64,000 nucleotides of DNA from Limanda limanda (Eukaryota; Chordata; Actinopteri; Pleuronectiformes; Pleuronectidae), in NCBI RefSeq assembly GCF_963576545.1, contig NC_083641.1:16162002-16226001 (forward strand), in the 5' to 3' direction. How positions within the stretch are numbered: the first letter of the stretch is position 1; every line of letters starts with the position of its first letter. Positions 1 to 14,549 of the stretch are shown here, piece by piece. The translations under genes were made by a program, and so were the position numbers. A model generated the notes under the pieces. The model did no database searches and was not told where the DNA came from. It saw only the letters and a list, made by a program, of their open reading frames with translations.

Positions 1-821
1 GAAGGCAAAAAGCTGCGGTCCAATCATCATGTGTCCACACTGAGTGATACACTGCTGCTGTTTCACTGGATTCTGCTGCCTCAGTCAATTTTAATTGATT
101 TTATTTAGATGTTATCAGATTCAAAAAAATAATTAGGTCACCATAAAAATGCTGAATATTGGATCATATAATCAGCCAGGCTTATAATCGTCCAATCCCT
201 ATTGTTTAAATTTGACCAGACTCTAATCCAATCAATAATGTTCAACTGATATTAAATCCCTCTCTTGTTACTTTGCTATGTTGAGCTTTGTCTGGTGAAT
301 ATGTGTGAGGCCAGGATAACTTGTACACGTTCTACAACTCTCAATGCGCTCTACTAGACTAGATCCCTCCCTCTTCCCCCGGTCGCAATCTGTCCTCATA
401 AGTACAGATTGCAGATTTCATAACAAAGAAATCAGTGGATGGACAAAACCCTGCTGCTTGGTTTTTAAAAAATCTGGAGGAAAAACCTAAAATCGGAAGA
501 ATGAATGCTGTTTAAGCTGCATATTAATGCCTGAAGTTACAGAGTGAGCTGTACAGGTGTCCACATACTTCTGTCAACTCAGTCTGAATCTCTGCTTCTC
601 CTTCATCTTCTGGCATCAGCAGGAAGAATCGGAATCAGAGAGAAAGATCAACATCGGAAAAACAAACCCAACATCACTATGGATTTGTTCTAATTCACTT
701 CCTCCTCTGTGAAGTTGCTCTAATGAAGAAAAGGAGCCAACAAAGTTAATATGAGCAATTTAGAAAATAGCTTAGTGTGTCAATCAAATACTGAACAGTA
801 AGCTCCAAGTTTCAGGAGTGG

Positions 822-1010
822 TAGATCTATCTTTGTGAGGACCAGTGGCAGTTGACGGAATTCTTAGTAAACTGAGGACGTTTTGACCAGTCCTCACTGT
901 CTGATACACCATTAAGGGTCAAGACTTGGTATAAGGGTCATGATTAGAATTAGGATCAGGTAAGAGTTAGGTCTAAGGAGCGAGGGAAAGCACAGAATCC
1001 TCACATGAGG
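822..1010. repeat. Diverged copy of the TTGTACA fold-back repeat
   Basis: It shares atctttgtgaggacca, gggtcaagacttggtataag and the ttaggatcaggtaagagtta block with the copy at 9275-9499, and ends in a cctcacatgagg that mirrors its start. More decayed than the 9.3-kb copy. Confidence 0.5.
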
Positions 1011-3264
1011 TTAAAGCTAGTGTGTGAGAGAGGGATGGACAGGCAGAGAGATGCTGCTCTGAGAAGTCATGATGTGAGGAAGTCCAGGCAGCAGAACAAA
1101 GGGGGAATATTTCTGGATTAGGGGTCATTGACATCATGATGGCTGCTCCTGTGGGAAAGAAACATGAACCTCATCAGCATTTTTGCCTCTGTGATGTGGC
1201 ACTGGGAGCTCTGGTTTGCAGCCACTATTTGCTCTGACTCTGGCTGTCAAGCACTCAAATCCAGCTGTTAATAAATTCATAAAACCATAATAAAGGAAAA
1301 ATGAAGGGTCAGGAGATGTATATTTAAACAGATCTTCAATGATCAATAGACTGTTGTCTGCAAGCTCTCAAATGTGATAATTTACCACCTTTCTTTGGAC
1401 ATTCAATTATAACCACTGTTTGGGTTTTGGATCTAAGCAGACATTTGTAGAAATCATCTTTCATTTTGAGTTTTTGTTGTAACTCTCAGTAGATACAAGC
1501 ATTTGTCCCAAACAAAGAACCTTCCAGAATCATTTATACTGATAGTTGGTGTTGGACGTGTGTCTGAGCTCTGCTGTTGGTCTATCAGCTCCGACGCCGC
1601 CCTCCTCCCTCCTTGTGTTTTTATGAAGCAGCTACCTCGTCTGCTCTGTGAGGAAATCACTTGTTATGTTCAGTGTTATGTTATGCAGATAAATGCAGAT
1701 CTGGTGTCAGTGCAGCGAGTGTGAACATCTGTGTGCGACTGTGAACATATTGGTATGGGCTGGTGTGGTTGTGAGGTGTCCAGTCAATCGTATTTTCCGT
1801 GGGGCGAACGTGCATGTGTGGGCAGGCCGTGTGTGACAGGTGTTAATTATCAGTCTGTGGTGTCAGTGTCTGTCTGTGGCTCCCAGACAGACAAACGGAC
1901 AACGCACAATGTGGGAGTAGTGTTCGGACACCTAGGTAATAGTCGTCTGTAACATTTTTAGTACAAAAGAATGATCACAAAGCAGGACCTGCATCATGCA
2001 TCAATCACTTTATTAGGACCACCCTACTAATACTAGGTTATAAAACCGCCTCAATTCTTTGTGCCGTGGAATCCAAATATTCATTTATTTTTATTTAAAT
2101 TAATTCTTTGAGAAGCAGACCATTTTTTTGCTAAATAAAATGTCAAATTCCCCAAAAAATCAACCTGATGCATAGATGATTTATTTTTCCATCACAGAAA
2201 TTGAGAAATTGTTTAAACCATTGTTAAAGTAACGTGAGTCAGTTCCCAATGTATTGCCTTTGTCACCAACATGAACGCTTGTTTAACTTTCTGGTTAACC
2301 GTCTGCAGAAATCTGGCTCCTCTTCCTCGTCACTCTGTCGTTCCATCAGTGGAGGGATTAGCGTGGTTTTGTATTTCCCAATGAATTCATCTCCTGGGTT
2401 TTTAAGTATTTAAGCAGCGAGTCGGGGGACGAGGGTAATCTTGGGGAGACACTCACTCAAGACGTGTCTCCCCTCATTTAGGAGTCGTTAGTGGAGTGGG
2501 CTGATAGCAGCGGGCCGAGAGTCGAGCTCAGACCAGGCAGCGGGAGAAGATGTGGTGTGTGTGATTGGAAATGAAATGAGAAACGGATAAACCCCAAATA
2601 GAGAGTGGGTTTGTGTTTTGGGGAAGGAGGACAGTGGCTCAGATTGGGGAGATAGAGGGGCGGGATTAGGAGAAATGAATGGGTATTAAAAATGCATCAT
2701 CCTTGGTGACATTTAATTTGGCAGTCTTCTTTTTTTATGGGCAGGGAGACGAGCATCTGTAGATCGACTTCCACAACTAATGAAATGTAAAATTTTCACA
2801 CCCATTTTTTTTTTAGACTTAGAACTTAAAGCATGAATGAATAATTATGACAACACTTTAAATTTATAAATGTAACCCTACGGTGATCTGCATGACTTCT
2901 CTTACTGTATTGTCCAGCAGTAACATACTGACTAATTTTTACTATCTAGTGGGACATAATAGAAAGTCACTGCCTCATTTAATACGTTATTGTTTTAACA
3001 CAGTTAACCCTCTTTATCTGCTGTGAAGTCGTGCTCTTAATATCCAGTTAGAGCCACCACTGTATCTTAATTGCTGTTTTTACATTATCAGCAGATCTGC
3101 AGAATTGCAAAATATCACAAAATAATCTCAGCGATATCTAGAGTCCATGTATCTTGTTTGTCATTTCTGCTTTTGTGAGGAATTAAAACGTTTCACAAAA
3201 AAAAACTGACGAGAGAGAAGTTGCTGCTAATCAGCAAAAAAGGAGGTAGATCTACCTTGAAGGT

Positions 3265-3434
<170 letters not shown>

Positions 3435-3918
3435 CATGCTGATCATGTAACGTGGAGGTGAGAGCGAGCTGTTTGTCTCAGCATTAAACTTCCCTCTGGT
3501 TTAATGATGTCGGCCTCTTCATCTGTCTGAACCTGAGCCAAGGACGTTTCTGCTTCTCAGCACTTTCTTCTTCTCTTTCATTCATATTCTTCCTTCCTTC
3601 CTTCACATACAGTCTCCCTCGACACTTCTATTCTTCCTTTCCACCTGCTCCACGCGAGCTGGAATCAGCTTTTACTCCTGAATCCTACCTCCTTTTATTT
3701 TTTTCTCCTTCCTCTTTTCGTTATCTCATCACAACTTCTGGGCTGATGTTTGTCCCACTCGGTTTCCCGTCGGCCACGTTGATGTCGTACGCACCGGCGG
3801 TGCACCTACGTGGCAGCACCAGACGTAAATCGCGGGCACTCTCACGCTCCGTCTGGTATCAGCCATTGCTCCAGCGTGGCCGGATTTGCGTGCTCTCTTC
3901 ATCTGTTCGGTAGGTGGG

Positions 3919-3932
3919 GTTGCCATGGAGAC
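3919..3932 (+). promoter_or_regulatory. RFX X-box-like site in mettl16 intron
   Basis: gttgccatggagac closely matches the RFX-family X-box consensus (GTTGCC followed by a second half-site). It lies in a GC-richer stretch of the intron at 3770-3960. Binding is not shown. Confidence 0.35.
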
Positions 3933-6360
3933 GTTGCAGTGCTGCTGATGGGAGTGATCGGCCCGTATTACACACACACACACTATTGTATGCACACACA
4001 GTCATCAGGGACTAAAAATAGAGGGCTGGCCTGAGCAGCCTGCCTCTCTGAATATTGATCGTTATCTAATGATGCCTCTGAGGAGAAATGAAAGAGGGCA
4101 GAATGTGTGAGAGCTGGACAGATGGGAGAAGCCGGCGTTCATTTTGGGAAACAGTGAGTGTTGTGCTGATGTATCACTTCTGCCTCAATAGCCGGATTCC
4201 AGGCAAAGGCTGCGTCTTCTTTGTAAACCTGTCGTACAACCTCAGAAGAGCTCGCTGTGAGTTTTTCCTCCTGGAGGTCACACACACGTTCAGCAGCTAA
4301 TTACACTGGACCATTAACCTAATATGTTCATTAGGTGATAAGACACTGCCTGAGATTAATGTGGGACTCTGCAGGTAAATCCCCTCTCATTTGTATCTGT
4401 CTCACACCTGGCTGCAGGAGGGTCATCGAAATCTCTCCTGACAGAATTGTGTGTGCGTAGAAACCCTCTACTCCCCTTCAGCCAAATACACAAACCGGTA
4501 TTTCCCCATCAGAATATTATTACACTTCCTTGTACCGATGTGCATCATGTAATCATGATATATCAACTAAAATATCTAAGGTATTAAAGTTAGATTTTTA
4601 CAAATGATGAAAAGGTCCTCAAGATAAAGTAAAAATGAAGATGCCGAGTTTCTGCATAATGGGTGGCAAAACAACTTAAGTCACCACAATGCAGTTGTAT
4701 CACAGACCATATGGAGCCTTCTGACTGAGGCCTGACCCCATCTGATAATGAGCAGTTCCCAAGACTTAATTCAGCTTGACTTCAGCCCATTGATGTATTG
4801 AGAGAGCTGAAAAAGGCGCCATCACATAAGCTACACTTCTAAACACTTCTTGCTCCGTTTAAGTTTAAAAACTCCGGAGCTGAGTTTTAGTCTAGACTTG
4901 CAAAAACAAAGACATTTGGAAAGGATCATGCAGTCACTGGTATTCGCTTTTTTATCGGCTCTCATCAGTCATGACTCGTTGACCAGAAGTGATTACAAAG
5001 TGTTTCTAACACTTATTTTCAGATAAAGTCTACCTTGTTGTCCCTGCTATTACTTTTCACCATTTCTCTTTCTCATTCATAGTATTTTCTATGTGACTAT
5101 GCAACCAAGTGTAAACAGACAATCTGGGTCAGTAACAGCACAGACCTAATTTCATATATCAGTGGTACCTGAAGCGATGCAGCCCCTGGTATTGTTTTAA
5201 CACAGGACGGTTTTCAGTCTGAACTCTCACCTAAAGAATCTTTCTAGTAATTACACAGAGCTGGAAAGAAGGGAGGAAATAAATTTGGCTACACTTTTGT
5301 CTGATGTGTACTATCACAGAGGATGAGCTGAGCAATGAGAAAAATATTCTGTCTGCTTGTAAATAATTGATTTGTGAAAAGAAACAGTCTAACTGTGAAA
5401 ATAATGAAAACATCCGGCATTGACTGTTTTAGTCTCTCTCTCAGTTGTGGCTCTGTCTAACCAGCAGTTAATAGGTTGTTTTTTTTCCAACTGGAATATA
5501 CTCAGACCAAACCCGTGTGGTGCCAGACCCTCCCATCACCAGGACGCGTCTAATTACATCTGCCAAGGTGTGAAAGTACTCAGCCAAGCTTTAATTATAC
5601 CGATCACACCCACTCGTTTTGTCTGCCGCACTCGTGCCTGCCCGTGTGACAGCTGAAATCATTAAACATGTCGAGAAGAGAAGACGGGGGTGGCGAGTGA
5701 GTGGGACTCAGAACTGGGAATAAAAAGCACGTCTTAGTGTGGAAAATATGAATTCTATTGTCATTAGCAGGGGATTTTGAACTGATGGGCTGCTTATCTC
5801 CTCATTGTCCTTTTTGTGTGTTTTTTATGTGAAGTAATAGGCTTCAGTGCAGGGAGCTGGCGTACTGTAGTAAGAGCTGTTGGGTTAATTGCGGTCAGGT
5901 CTCCTCACTGGTAAAACGAGGATCAGCCAGTGACGATATTAAATTTAAAATCATCCTTAAGGAGAAACTTTAACTTCTTTAAAACCTCAGTCTTTTATAG
6001 CTTTGGCCAGAACCTCCACCATCGTAATAATAACAAATAAAATTCAGTAAGTAAACTGCTGGGGTCTGGGAACATTGTGGCATCTTTAATGGAAGAAAAA
6101 AAGGCTAAATCATTTTCTTGTGGGAAACTTGTTCGATCGTCTGACCGCTTGTGTTTCTGGATCTGTTGGTTCTGGTGATGCGCTGTTGGCAGATTTCAGC
6201 TAATTTCTTGGCAGTTTTAGTGTCATCATAACAGACGAAATGGCTAAAATTACAACAATCATTTTCTCACTAATTACTAATCCGATCCAAACTACACTGT
6301 GTTCCTGTGGCGTTAAAATAATTCCCTGAACTCATTCCGCCATGTTTGTTTCTCCTCCAG

Positions 6361-6548
6361 TGTGAATTTCAAAGAGCCGGAGGCGGTGCGAGCGCTGACC
6401 TGCACTCTGCTGAAGGAGGACTTTGGTTTGACCATCGAGATCCCACTGGAGCGCCTCATACCCACTGTCCCCCTACGCCTCAACTACATCCACTGGGTGG
6501 AGGACCTCATAGACGGCCAGAAGCAGCCGCGAAGGGGCATCGACATCG
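6361..6548 (+). CDS. mettl16: mettl16 coding exon (first visible): N-terminal part of methyltransferase fold
   Basis: The acceptor is ctcctccag and the donor is ATCG|GTACCA. The reading enters with the last base of a split Ser codon, then VNFKEPEAVRALTCTLLKED, IPLERLIPTVPLRLNYIHW and RRGIDI. It ends one base into the glycine codon of the SAM-binding GTGAS loop. The entry phase shows that a coding exon must precede it, and none is visible in bases 1-6300. Confidence 0.95.
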
Positions 6549-9500
6549 GTACCACCACCACTCCCCTCGTCATTGTTATAAATGTGTGTTTTTGATAGGT
6601 GTCACTTATATTATCATGTGGTGAAGACACTTCAAGTGAGTTGAGCTGACAGAACTTTTAATAATCACAATGTTCAGTTTAGAAGAATGATGAAATTCAG
6701 TGCAGCAGAACCAAAGAACTGATCTTTTTTACTTTGTGGTTTCTTACTCCTCTTTAAACACAATGTCTGACCGCTGCACGTTTCATCTTCAACAGAAGGT
6801 TATCGTTGTCCAGGATTGAGATCTCACGCAGGAACTAAACACACTGATACATCCAGATGAATAGAAGTTTAACAACAACAAACTAAATAATATTTTAAAT
6901 CAAAAGTAAATGATATTGTACAACTTAATTAAAAAGTACTGACAAAAAAAAAGGAAAAAAGTAACAAAAGTAATTGCTAAAAACTTGGCAACAGTACGTT
7001 TGGGGAGATTATTTAAAATCGGTCTGAGTTAAAGTACATGTTTGTCATCGTTGTTTAAATTTAGTTGAAATTAGGTGTCGAGAAATTGAAATACAAGAAA
7101 CAAACCCATTGAGAGTGTAGGTAATTGTCCCAGATTTCTTTTGAGTTGTGGACTCCTGCTCTAGTTTGTTCTTGGTGTGTGCAGCAGCAGCTCTGAACCA
7201 CGCACCAAATGTCAGCTGTAGCTTCCAGCTGGTTCACATGTGCCCACTTGCTCCCAGTGTTCCCAGCACATACTAGTCCAACCCCCTCCACATGTCAGAG
7301 TGTGTTTGCGGTTCTGTCGTTCATAGGAAGCGTCGCCTGTCTTTGTGTGTCCTCTCATCAGAGCCTCTGGTGACCCTGAGTCTTTCAGAACACAGACTAA
7401 AGCTGTCTTCTCTCTGATGGATCACCTTCACTAACTGCTGTCACCTCCGGACTGAATTAAGCCTTAGTTCTTTTATAGATGTGAATGATTGAATAAAAGC
7501 TCCGGTCACAGACATGTATTGATCCATGCGGCCACCAATTTAAAGATAATGATTTAAAGACACAGATCACACACTCTGACACAGCCTTTTCCTTCGGTCC
7601 TTTACTTTAAATAGCATCCAAGAATATGTCTGTACTGATCACTGAGACATAACCATTCATCATCCTCATGATTAAATACATCACTGTCACGCTGCCATAA
7701 TTGTGTGTGTTATGTGTATTTCCATAGGCACTGGGGCGTCTTGTATTTACCCCTTACTGGGAGCCACAATGAACGGCTGGTATTTCCTCGCCACAGAGGT
7801 GGACGACATCTGTTTCGACTACGCTACGAAAAACGTGGAGCAGAACAATATGTCTGACCTCATTAAAGGTGAGTGTGGTCCTGGTCCAACCAGATCAGAA
7901 AAGACAGAGGCACAAAAACTCTTGAGCACTGAGTATGGTTTACTACCTCCGGCAAGAAAGTTGTGTTTTCATCTCCATCTGTGTGAAATTTAGCAGGATT
8001 ACACAAAAAGTATTATATCATATCATTTTGTGAAGGGGTGGGGCATGACCAATGGAAGAACCTGTTAGATTTAAGATGGGATCCAGATAAATGAGTTGAT
8101 CCTGAATTTTATTTTCCTGTCTTTTTGGAGGTATGCACTCTGAGCATCCTTAATCTTTGTCTCAAATAAAACCTGTGTCTCAATCTGTGTTTAGATTATG
8201 ATTATGGTTTCTTTGTCTAAATCTCAAAGATTTGCTGCTTCTTTTTTGTCTGTGATAATAAACATCAACCTAAAGTCTGTTCGTCAAAATGATGTCCTAA
8301 TACCTCAAATCATCCAACTTGCCTCACTCAAATTCTTTTTTACGTTCCTCAGTCGTCAAAGTTCCACAGAAGACTTTACTGATGGATGCCTTGAAAGAAG
8401 AGACAGAGATCATATATGACTTCTGCATGTGCAACCCCCCTTTCTTTGCAAACCAGCTAGAAGCACAGGTTAGTTTCCTCCAGCACAAATTGTGAACTGC
8501 TGCTCGGTCACATTCTTCAAAAGTAAAAATCTGCGTTTCTCTCGTGGCGCGTCAAAACAACACGGAGTAAACACCAAGACGATACATGGTAGTAACTGGC
8601 TCTAATAGGATTTAGTCCTAATCTCTCTCTGTCTTGTTGCTCTCTCCAGGGGGTCAACTCCAGGAACTCACGCCGACCTCCTCCCAGTTCAGTGAACACA
8701 GGCGGGGTGACGGAGATCATGGCGGAGGGCGGGGAGCTGGAGTTTGTCAAGAGGATCATTCACGACAGTCTGCAGCTCAAGAAACGCCTGCGGTGAGCGG
8801 AGCAGGACTTTGACCTTCAACATTAAAACCTGAATCACACACGATGTTTATCTTTCAGATGCAACCAAATCAAACCAGATTCACCAAATCTAGTCCTACA
8901 GAGCAATGTATTCAAATGAGCCCTTACTCTGTGGCTCCGAGTGGCTGTGAGAGGTTTAAATGGCCACTGAGCGAACCAGTGAAGAGGTTGCTGAGCATCG
9001 ATGGAGCTGTTACCCACCATTGCTTTAGTGATTTTGGCACACTCTGTACCCTGCACCGTCTCTGAGAGCCCACAGGGAACAGCTGTGTTTGGGTGGGGTG
9101 GGGGGGGGTCTCCAGCGGCCGTCACTTTACCCTCCCCCTTAACCAGGGCTGTCACCGGGGCAGCGGAGTGAGACTCGGGTAGCAGGAGCGGCAGAGGGGT
9201 GCTATTAAAACTAATTAGACATGCCACACCTGCCTGGCCTCCAACAGTTAGAGTGTGCGCGTGTGTGTGCGCTCTTGTACAGCTATCTTTGTGAGGACCA
9301 CTTTGAGTCTACAATCTACAGAGTGAGGACATTTAGGCCTGTCCTCCTTTGATGGATTGTTTTGGGGTTAAGACTTGGTTTTAGGGTTAGAATTAGGTTC
9401 AGGTTAGGTTAAGGGTTGGGGTTAGGCATTACGTTTGGATGGTAAGGGGCTAGGGAATGCATTATGCCCATGAGTGTCCTCCCTTAGATAGTTGTACAAA

Positions 9501-12500
9501 CATTTGTGTGTGTATGTGTGCGTGTGTTCCCATAATGCTTCAGTGAAAAGACGAGCAGCCCTGAGAGGGGCTAATGTTAACACCTGCTTGCTCTTGTGTG
9601 GTGAGGACACATAAAGTGAGAATGAACGCAGCCTCATTTAACAAGTTTTGCGGCTCGAGCCAAACCAACCATGGCTGACTGTCACTCCCAGAAGCATGCT
9701 GGGACACCAGAGCCACCAGGTGTCCATGGAAACACTGCCAGCTTGTTGGATTGGCCCTTTGTGACGCTCCACCGCCCCGCCCTCCTCCTCTTTTACTCTT
9801 CTTCCTCGCCACCTCAGTACAACACACATCCAGTTATCCTCAAGCAAAATCAGAAATGGGGAAACACTCGTTCATTGATATGAAAATTAATCTTCTCTGG
9901 TAATAGGATCGTAATCACATGTCTGTGCTACAGAAACAGAGAGAGAGAGAGAGAGAGAGAGAGTAAGGACGCTGATGCAGCTGCACACTCTGGGCTGTTT
10001 GAAAAAGCCGTCTGGAGGAGGAGGGTTTTCTGGGGGCTGTTCTGGGTGTTTCCTCCCCACTGTGTGGAGAAGTGAGGAACATCTGTGAATATTAGAGCTG
10101 TTCAATATTTCATTCAGTGGCCTCAGAGGCTGGTGTGTTGCTCTCTCCACCCCTCCACCCCTCTGGGCATCTTCATTCCTTCCAAATCTCATTACATTTC
10201 AGAGCTATTTCAACCCGTCAGCCGGCAGTTTAAACAGTTTTTAACATGTTGCGTTGCTGAGTTGGGTGTGACTGCAGGTGTGCACCGAACAATGTGGTTG
10301 TGAACACGTCGTAACCTTCAAATACATAATTATTTTCTTTGATACAGAGATGATACTTGGAGATTATGTTCTTGAAGATATGTTTAGAAAGCTTTGTCTG
10401 CTTTTCTTGATTAATCTCTTCACCAGTTAGTCGCAGTGTCAGGAAAAAGGTGAAACTATTTTCTGATTTTTAATTTAGTCTTATCAACAATTTGAAATCC
10501 ACAAAATTTTGATTCATCATCATCATCACACAACAGAGAAAAGCAGCAAATCCTCAGAAGTTGACGAAGACATTTCTCAATTTAAACATTGTTTAAATGA
10601 TTAAACACCCATTCAATGTGTTTCTGCTTAGTCTATTACTTTTTAGATTAACTGAATAATAGTTTCAAAATTGTGAGAAAAATTGTAAGAGACTTTTTTA
10701 AGTAGTGTCTGTGGTACCTAGACATAGCCTGAGAGGCAAAACCCAAGGAAAAACACACCAATTACTTAATGCTGTGATATTTAAGGGCAACTCATCAATG
10801 TTTTCCTCAACTCTGAGCTTCTTTCATCTTAATTTTGGCAGCTGAACAGTCAGAGGCACCTGTTTGAAGAGGTTTAATAATTCAAACGCACCCCTAAAAG
10901 TTCTGAATACTAAACTAAAATATTTCATCAGTGGAACGTAGCGTCCTAATCTACGAGTAGATAATCCAAATGCTTTTTATTTTATATTTCACCTTGCAGC
11001 CATTGAATAGAGACCATAGGATTGTATTGAATTATCTGTTGTAATCGGAGCGCTCTTTGTTTCTGACCGACTCTGATGTGTTTATTGTTCCTCCGTCTTC
11101 CTCTGCTGCTCACTGATCAAGACTAACCTCATCTCTTTACTGCTCAGCAGAGGTTATTGATCAGCCCTCCACCACGGGACGACTTCAAACCATCTTTTCC
11201 TTCACTTTGGGCTGAACACACTCAGCTCTTTGTCTTTGTGTTGCTCCCTAAAGCCCAGCTCAGCTTGTCTGATCTCTGCTCGGTGGTTCACGCCCCGGCC
11301 CGTCACTGTCACACAGCTGGTTAACGTGGATCCTTCTTTCTGCAGGTGGTACAGCTGCATGTTGGGGAAGAAGTGCAGCCTGGCACCTTTGAAAGAGGAG
11401 CTGAGGAAACAAGGGGTGAGACCCAGAACAAAGACAAACACACACATCTGCATCCACCGTTTCACAAAGCAGCCTCAGCTTTTTGCTCTGTCTGTTCCTG
11501 CAGCAACACGCTGCTCTGTGCTCTGTGCACGGCTTCATGACAGCTTGTTAAAGAAATCTTTGCCTAGCTTCTCAAACCAATGCTCTTCTGGGTGTGAGCA
11601 TCGATGTTAGCAGGCAGTTGTCGCTTTGCAGAGATCCAGAAAACGACAACCGATCAGCTCTTTCTGATATGCCACCTAAGCAGTGTCACAAACGAGCCAT
11701 GAACGAGCTGATTTCTGTTTGCAATGCATGAGCGAATCACGCGGCGCTCTGCAGCTCACATGCATTACTGTCATTAGCCTAACTAATAGGCCAGCACATG
11801 GTTTTCTTACCGCTGCAGACCTCTGGTTTGTGCCAGTCACTTCCCTCACATGTTCAGAACACAGAAATGGAGATTGAGACTCCTCCTCACACCTGCCATC
11901 CCTCTGTCCTCCTCCAGAGGTTTCAGAGTTGCTGTCACTGCTCATCAGAGTGAGTGCAGCCTTGGCTGTTCTCCAGGGAGGAGAGTGTAGCCTCCTATTT
12001 TAAAGTGTGTGTAAAAGGAAACCCGGCCCAGTTAATATGCTAATGCCTTCATCAGCCATTACTTAATTTTCTCAAATTTCTCCTTGTGTCTTTAAACGAT
12101 AAAAACCTACATCAGATACTGAGGAGCTTGACCTCTGACTTTTATCAAGACGACTCCTGTACCGTTTGTACTGCAGAAGTTCACTCACTGTCAAAGTTAA
12201 CACGGTTTTCACAGCACATACCTGTTTTGTCACATCATGGATATATACGTGTTATATTCACACCCATGGTTCAAGATGGGGAGCCGAAGCTCACGGTGAG
12301 AAAATGTCTATTTCACACCATCAGAGGTCGTCGCAGGTCACTGGGTGCTATATGATTTAAGCTGTTTTAGACTTTATCACCTATACATATTACTCAACCT
12401 CCACCAAAGGCAACAAACTGCAGGGTTTTCAATATGTTAAGATTCTATGTACTAAATATTTTGGATAATGTTAATGGTCATTAAACCCTGCTCCCTTCGC

Positions 12501-14500
12501 AATTCAAAACTAATCTAAATTTAGCTTTTTTTAGAGGAATATTTTGTCTGTATGTACAATTGAATGGAGTGTTGAAGTTTTTTTTCAAAGATTGAAATAT
12601 TAACACGCTATAATAAATCTACAAACAGGACCAACATGGAACCGATTAGACACCTCGGTCAGAATTGATCTCAGTACTCTGGGTTTGGCTGTGGGAAAGA
12701 CTACCGAAACAAGATAATTTCAAATGTTTCACTCATGACATAAAACTCTTTCTGAAATGATCTGCGGCATGAATCGATCATCCACATGCTGCTACTTTCT
12801 CAGTCCGTCTGTGTTTCCTTGTCCCTCAGGTGCCTAAAGTGACGCACACGGAGTTTTGTCAGGGACGGACCATGAGGTGGGCGCTGGCCTGGAGCTTCTA
12901 CGATGATGTGATTGTTCCGGTGAGTCTGTGCAGATTTTAATTTCTGTTCTTTCGAAGCTCTGACTGCCCACTTAAGACTCATAGGATTGGTTTGTTTTGA
13001 ATAATGAAATTCAGTGGCTTTACAAAGGGTTATGCTTTGAGAACAGTACCACATATTAATACCCAGAAAAATGAGTCTGATCAGCATTGGTCCTTTTTCT
13101 CTTGCCATCCTGCTCGTGACTGTTTCTAAACCTGCTTAATAATGCACCGCCTCTGTCCCGCTCCGTCCTCTCGCCTCTCTCCAGACTGTATCCCCTTTCC
13201 CCGCAGCCTCCTTTCCATTAGAAGCACTTATTCCTGCCTCTGGGGAGATGTTTATGTGATTTTAACGCGCTGTAGCCAGGCAACAGTTGCCAGGTCACGA
13301 CTGCGAGCGCACGCACACACACACACACACCTAACCATTCTGTGCACAGTGAGAGTTGGCGATAAATAGAAAATGGGCACACACTGAGAATCATTCTATA
13401 GTGGTGTGTGTGTGTGTGTGTGTGGGTGGGTGGGTGGTTGGTGTGAGAGAGAGGACTGTTGGTGTTCTGGACTCTTCAGCAGAAAAGCAGTTGAGCAGAA
13501 GGATTGGCCTACATTTCCTCCTCCTCCACTTTCACCCAGATCCACTGCCAGTCACTGTGTGTTGTGTGGTTACATGACAGAAGTTCTTGCATGTGTGATC
13601 TTTGCATGGTTGACTTCCTGATTCTGCCCGCCTGCATGTGCATATATGGCCGTCTGGTATAATGTATGTACATAGGAGGCTCATTAAAGTTACATATAGA
13701 TGATAACATGTGTGACATGCATCCAGATGTGACCTACTTATCACCCTCCTTATAAGGTCATCCTCGAACACACTATTACTGCATTTACTGATTTGTTTCC
13801 TCCGGTTTACAAATAAGAAATCCAGACAGGGAGACACTTCCCTCTACAAGTGACTAATTGAAACAATATTTAATAAACCAAGTTGAAGTTTTAAATCTGT
13901 CAAGTCATTCTGCATGGGGAAAATGTTGTTTTTCATATAGACGACCCACTTTTCTCTGTCTCCAAATGTATCAAGCTCGTGAGAGATTTAATCAGTTATT
14001 GTGTTGATTTAAAGAAACAGAATGTTATGGTTTTCCTTCTGAAGTCTTTTATAGATTAAATAAACGACATAATGTGTTAATTGGTGAGATTTTCATGGGC
14101 TGGTGTGCACATTGTGTGAGACCGTACAGACGAGACAGAAAATAATAATGGAATCATTCACAATAGAATCATTCACAATAGTTATCATAGATGCAGAGGA
14201 TGGATATTTGTGAAGGAAAAGCAGATAAAGAAACCGAGTAAACACAGACAAAAGAGGAGGACAGGGAACAGAGCACATGTAGACAGAATAAAAGAACGTT
14301 CAGACTGCGTCAGACAGCCAGGCTTCATCTGAACCCTCAGGCAGTGGCGGTTGTTGCTCATACAGGCCTCTGGCACGAGGAGGTTCAGGAGGAGTCCATA
14401 CAGAGGGGAGTTGACAAAAAAGAAAATGGGTGTGGGGAGGAGAGGGGGTGATCAGAGAATGATTTACTATGTTTGCCTTAAGGTGAAATTGGCAGCATTT

Positions 14501-14549
<49 letters not shown>

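Larger units (their letters stand above)
8793..11345 (+). other. mettl16: mettl16 intron
   Basis: Contains the fold-back MITE-like repeat at 9275-9499, an X-box-like site, a G-run (9095-9109) and a GA microsatellite. No exon is seen. Confidence 0.7.
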
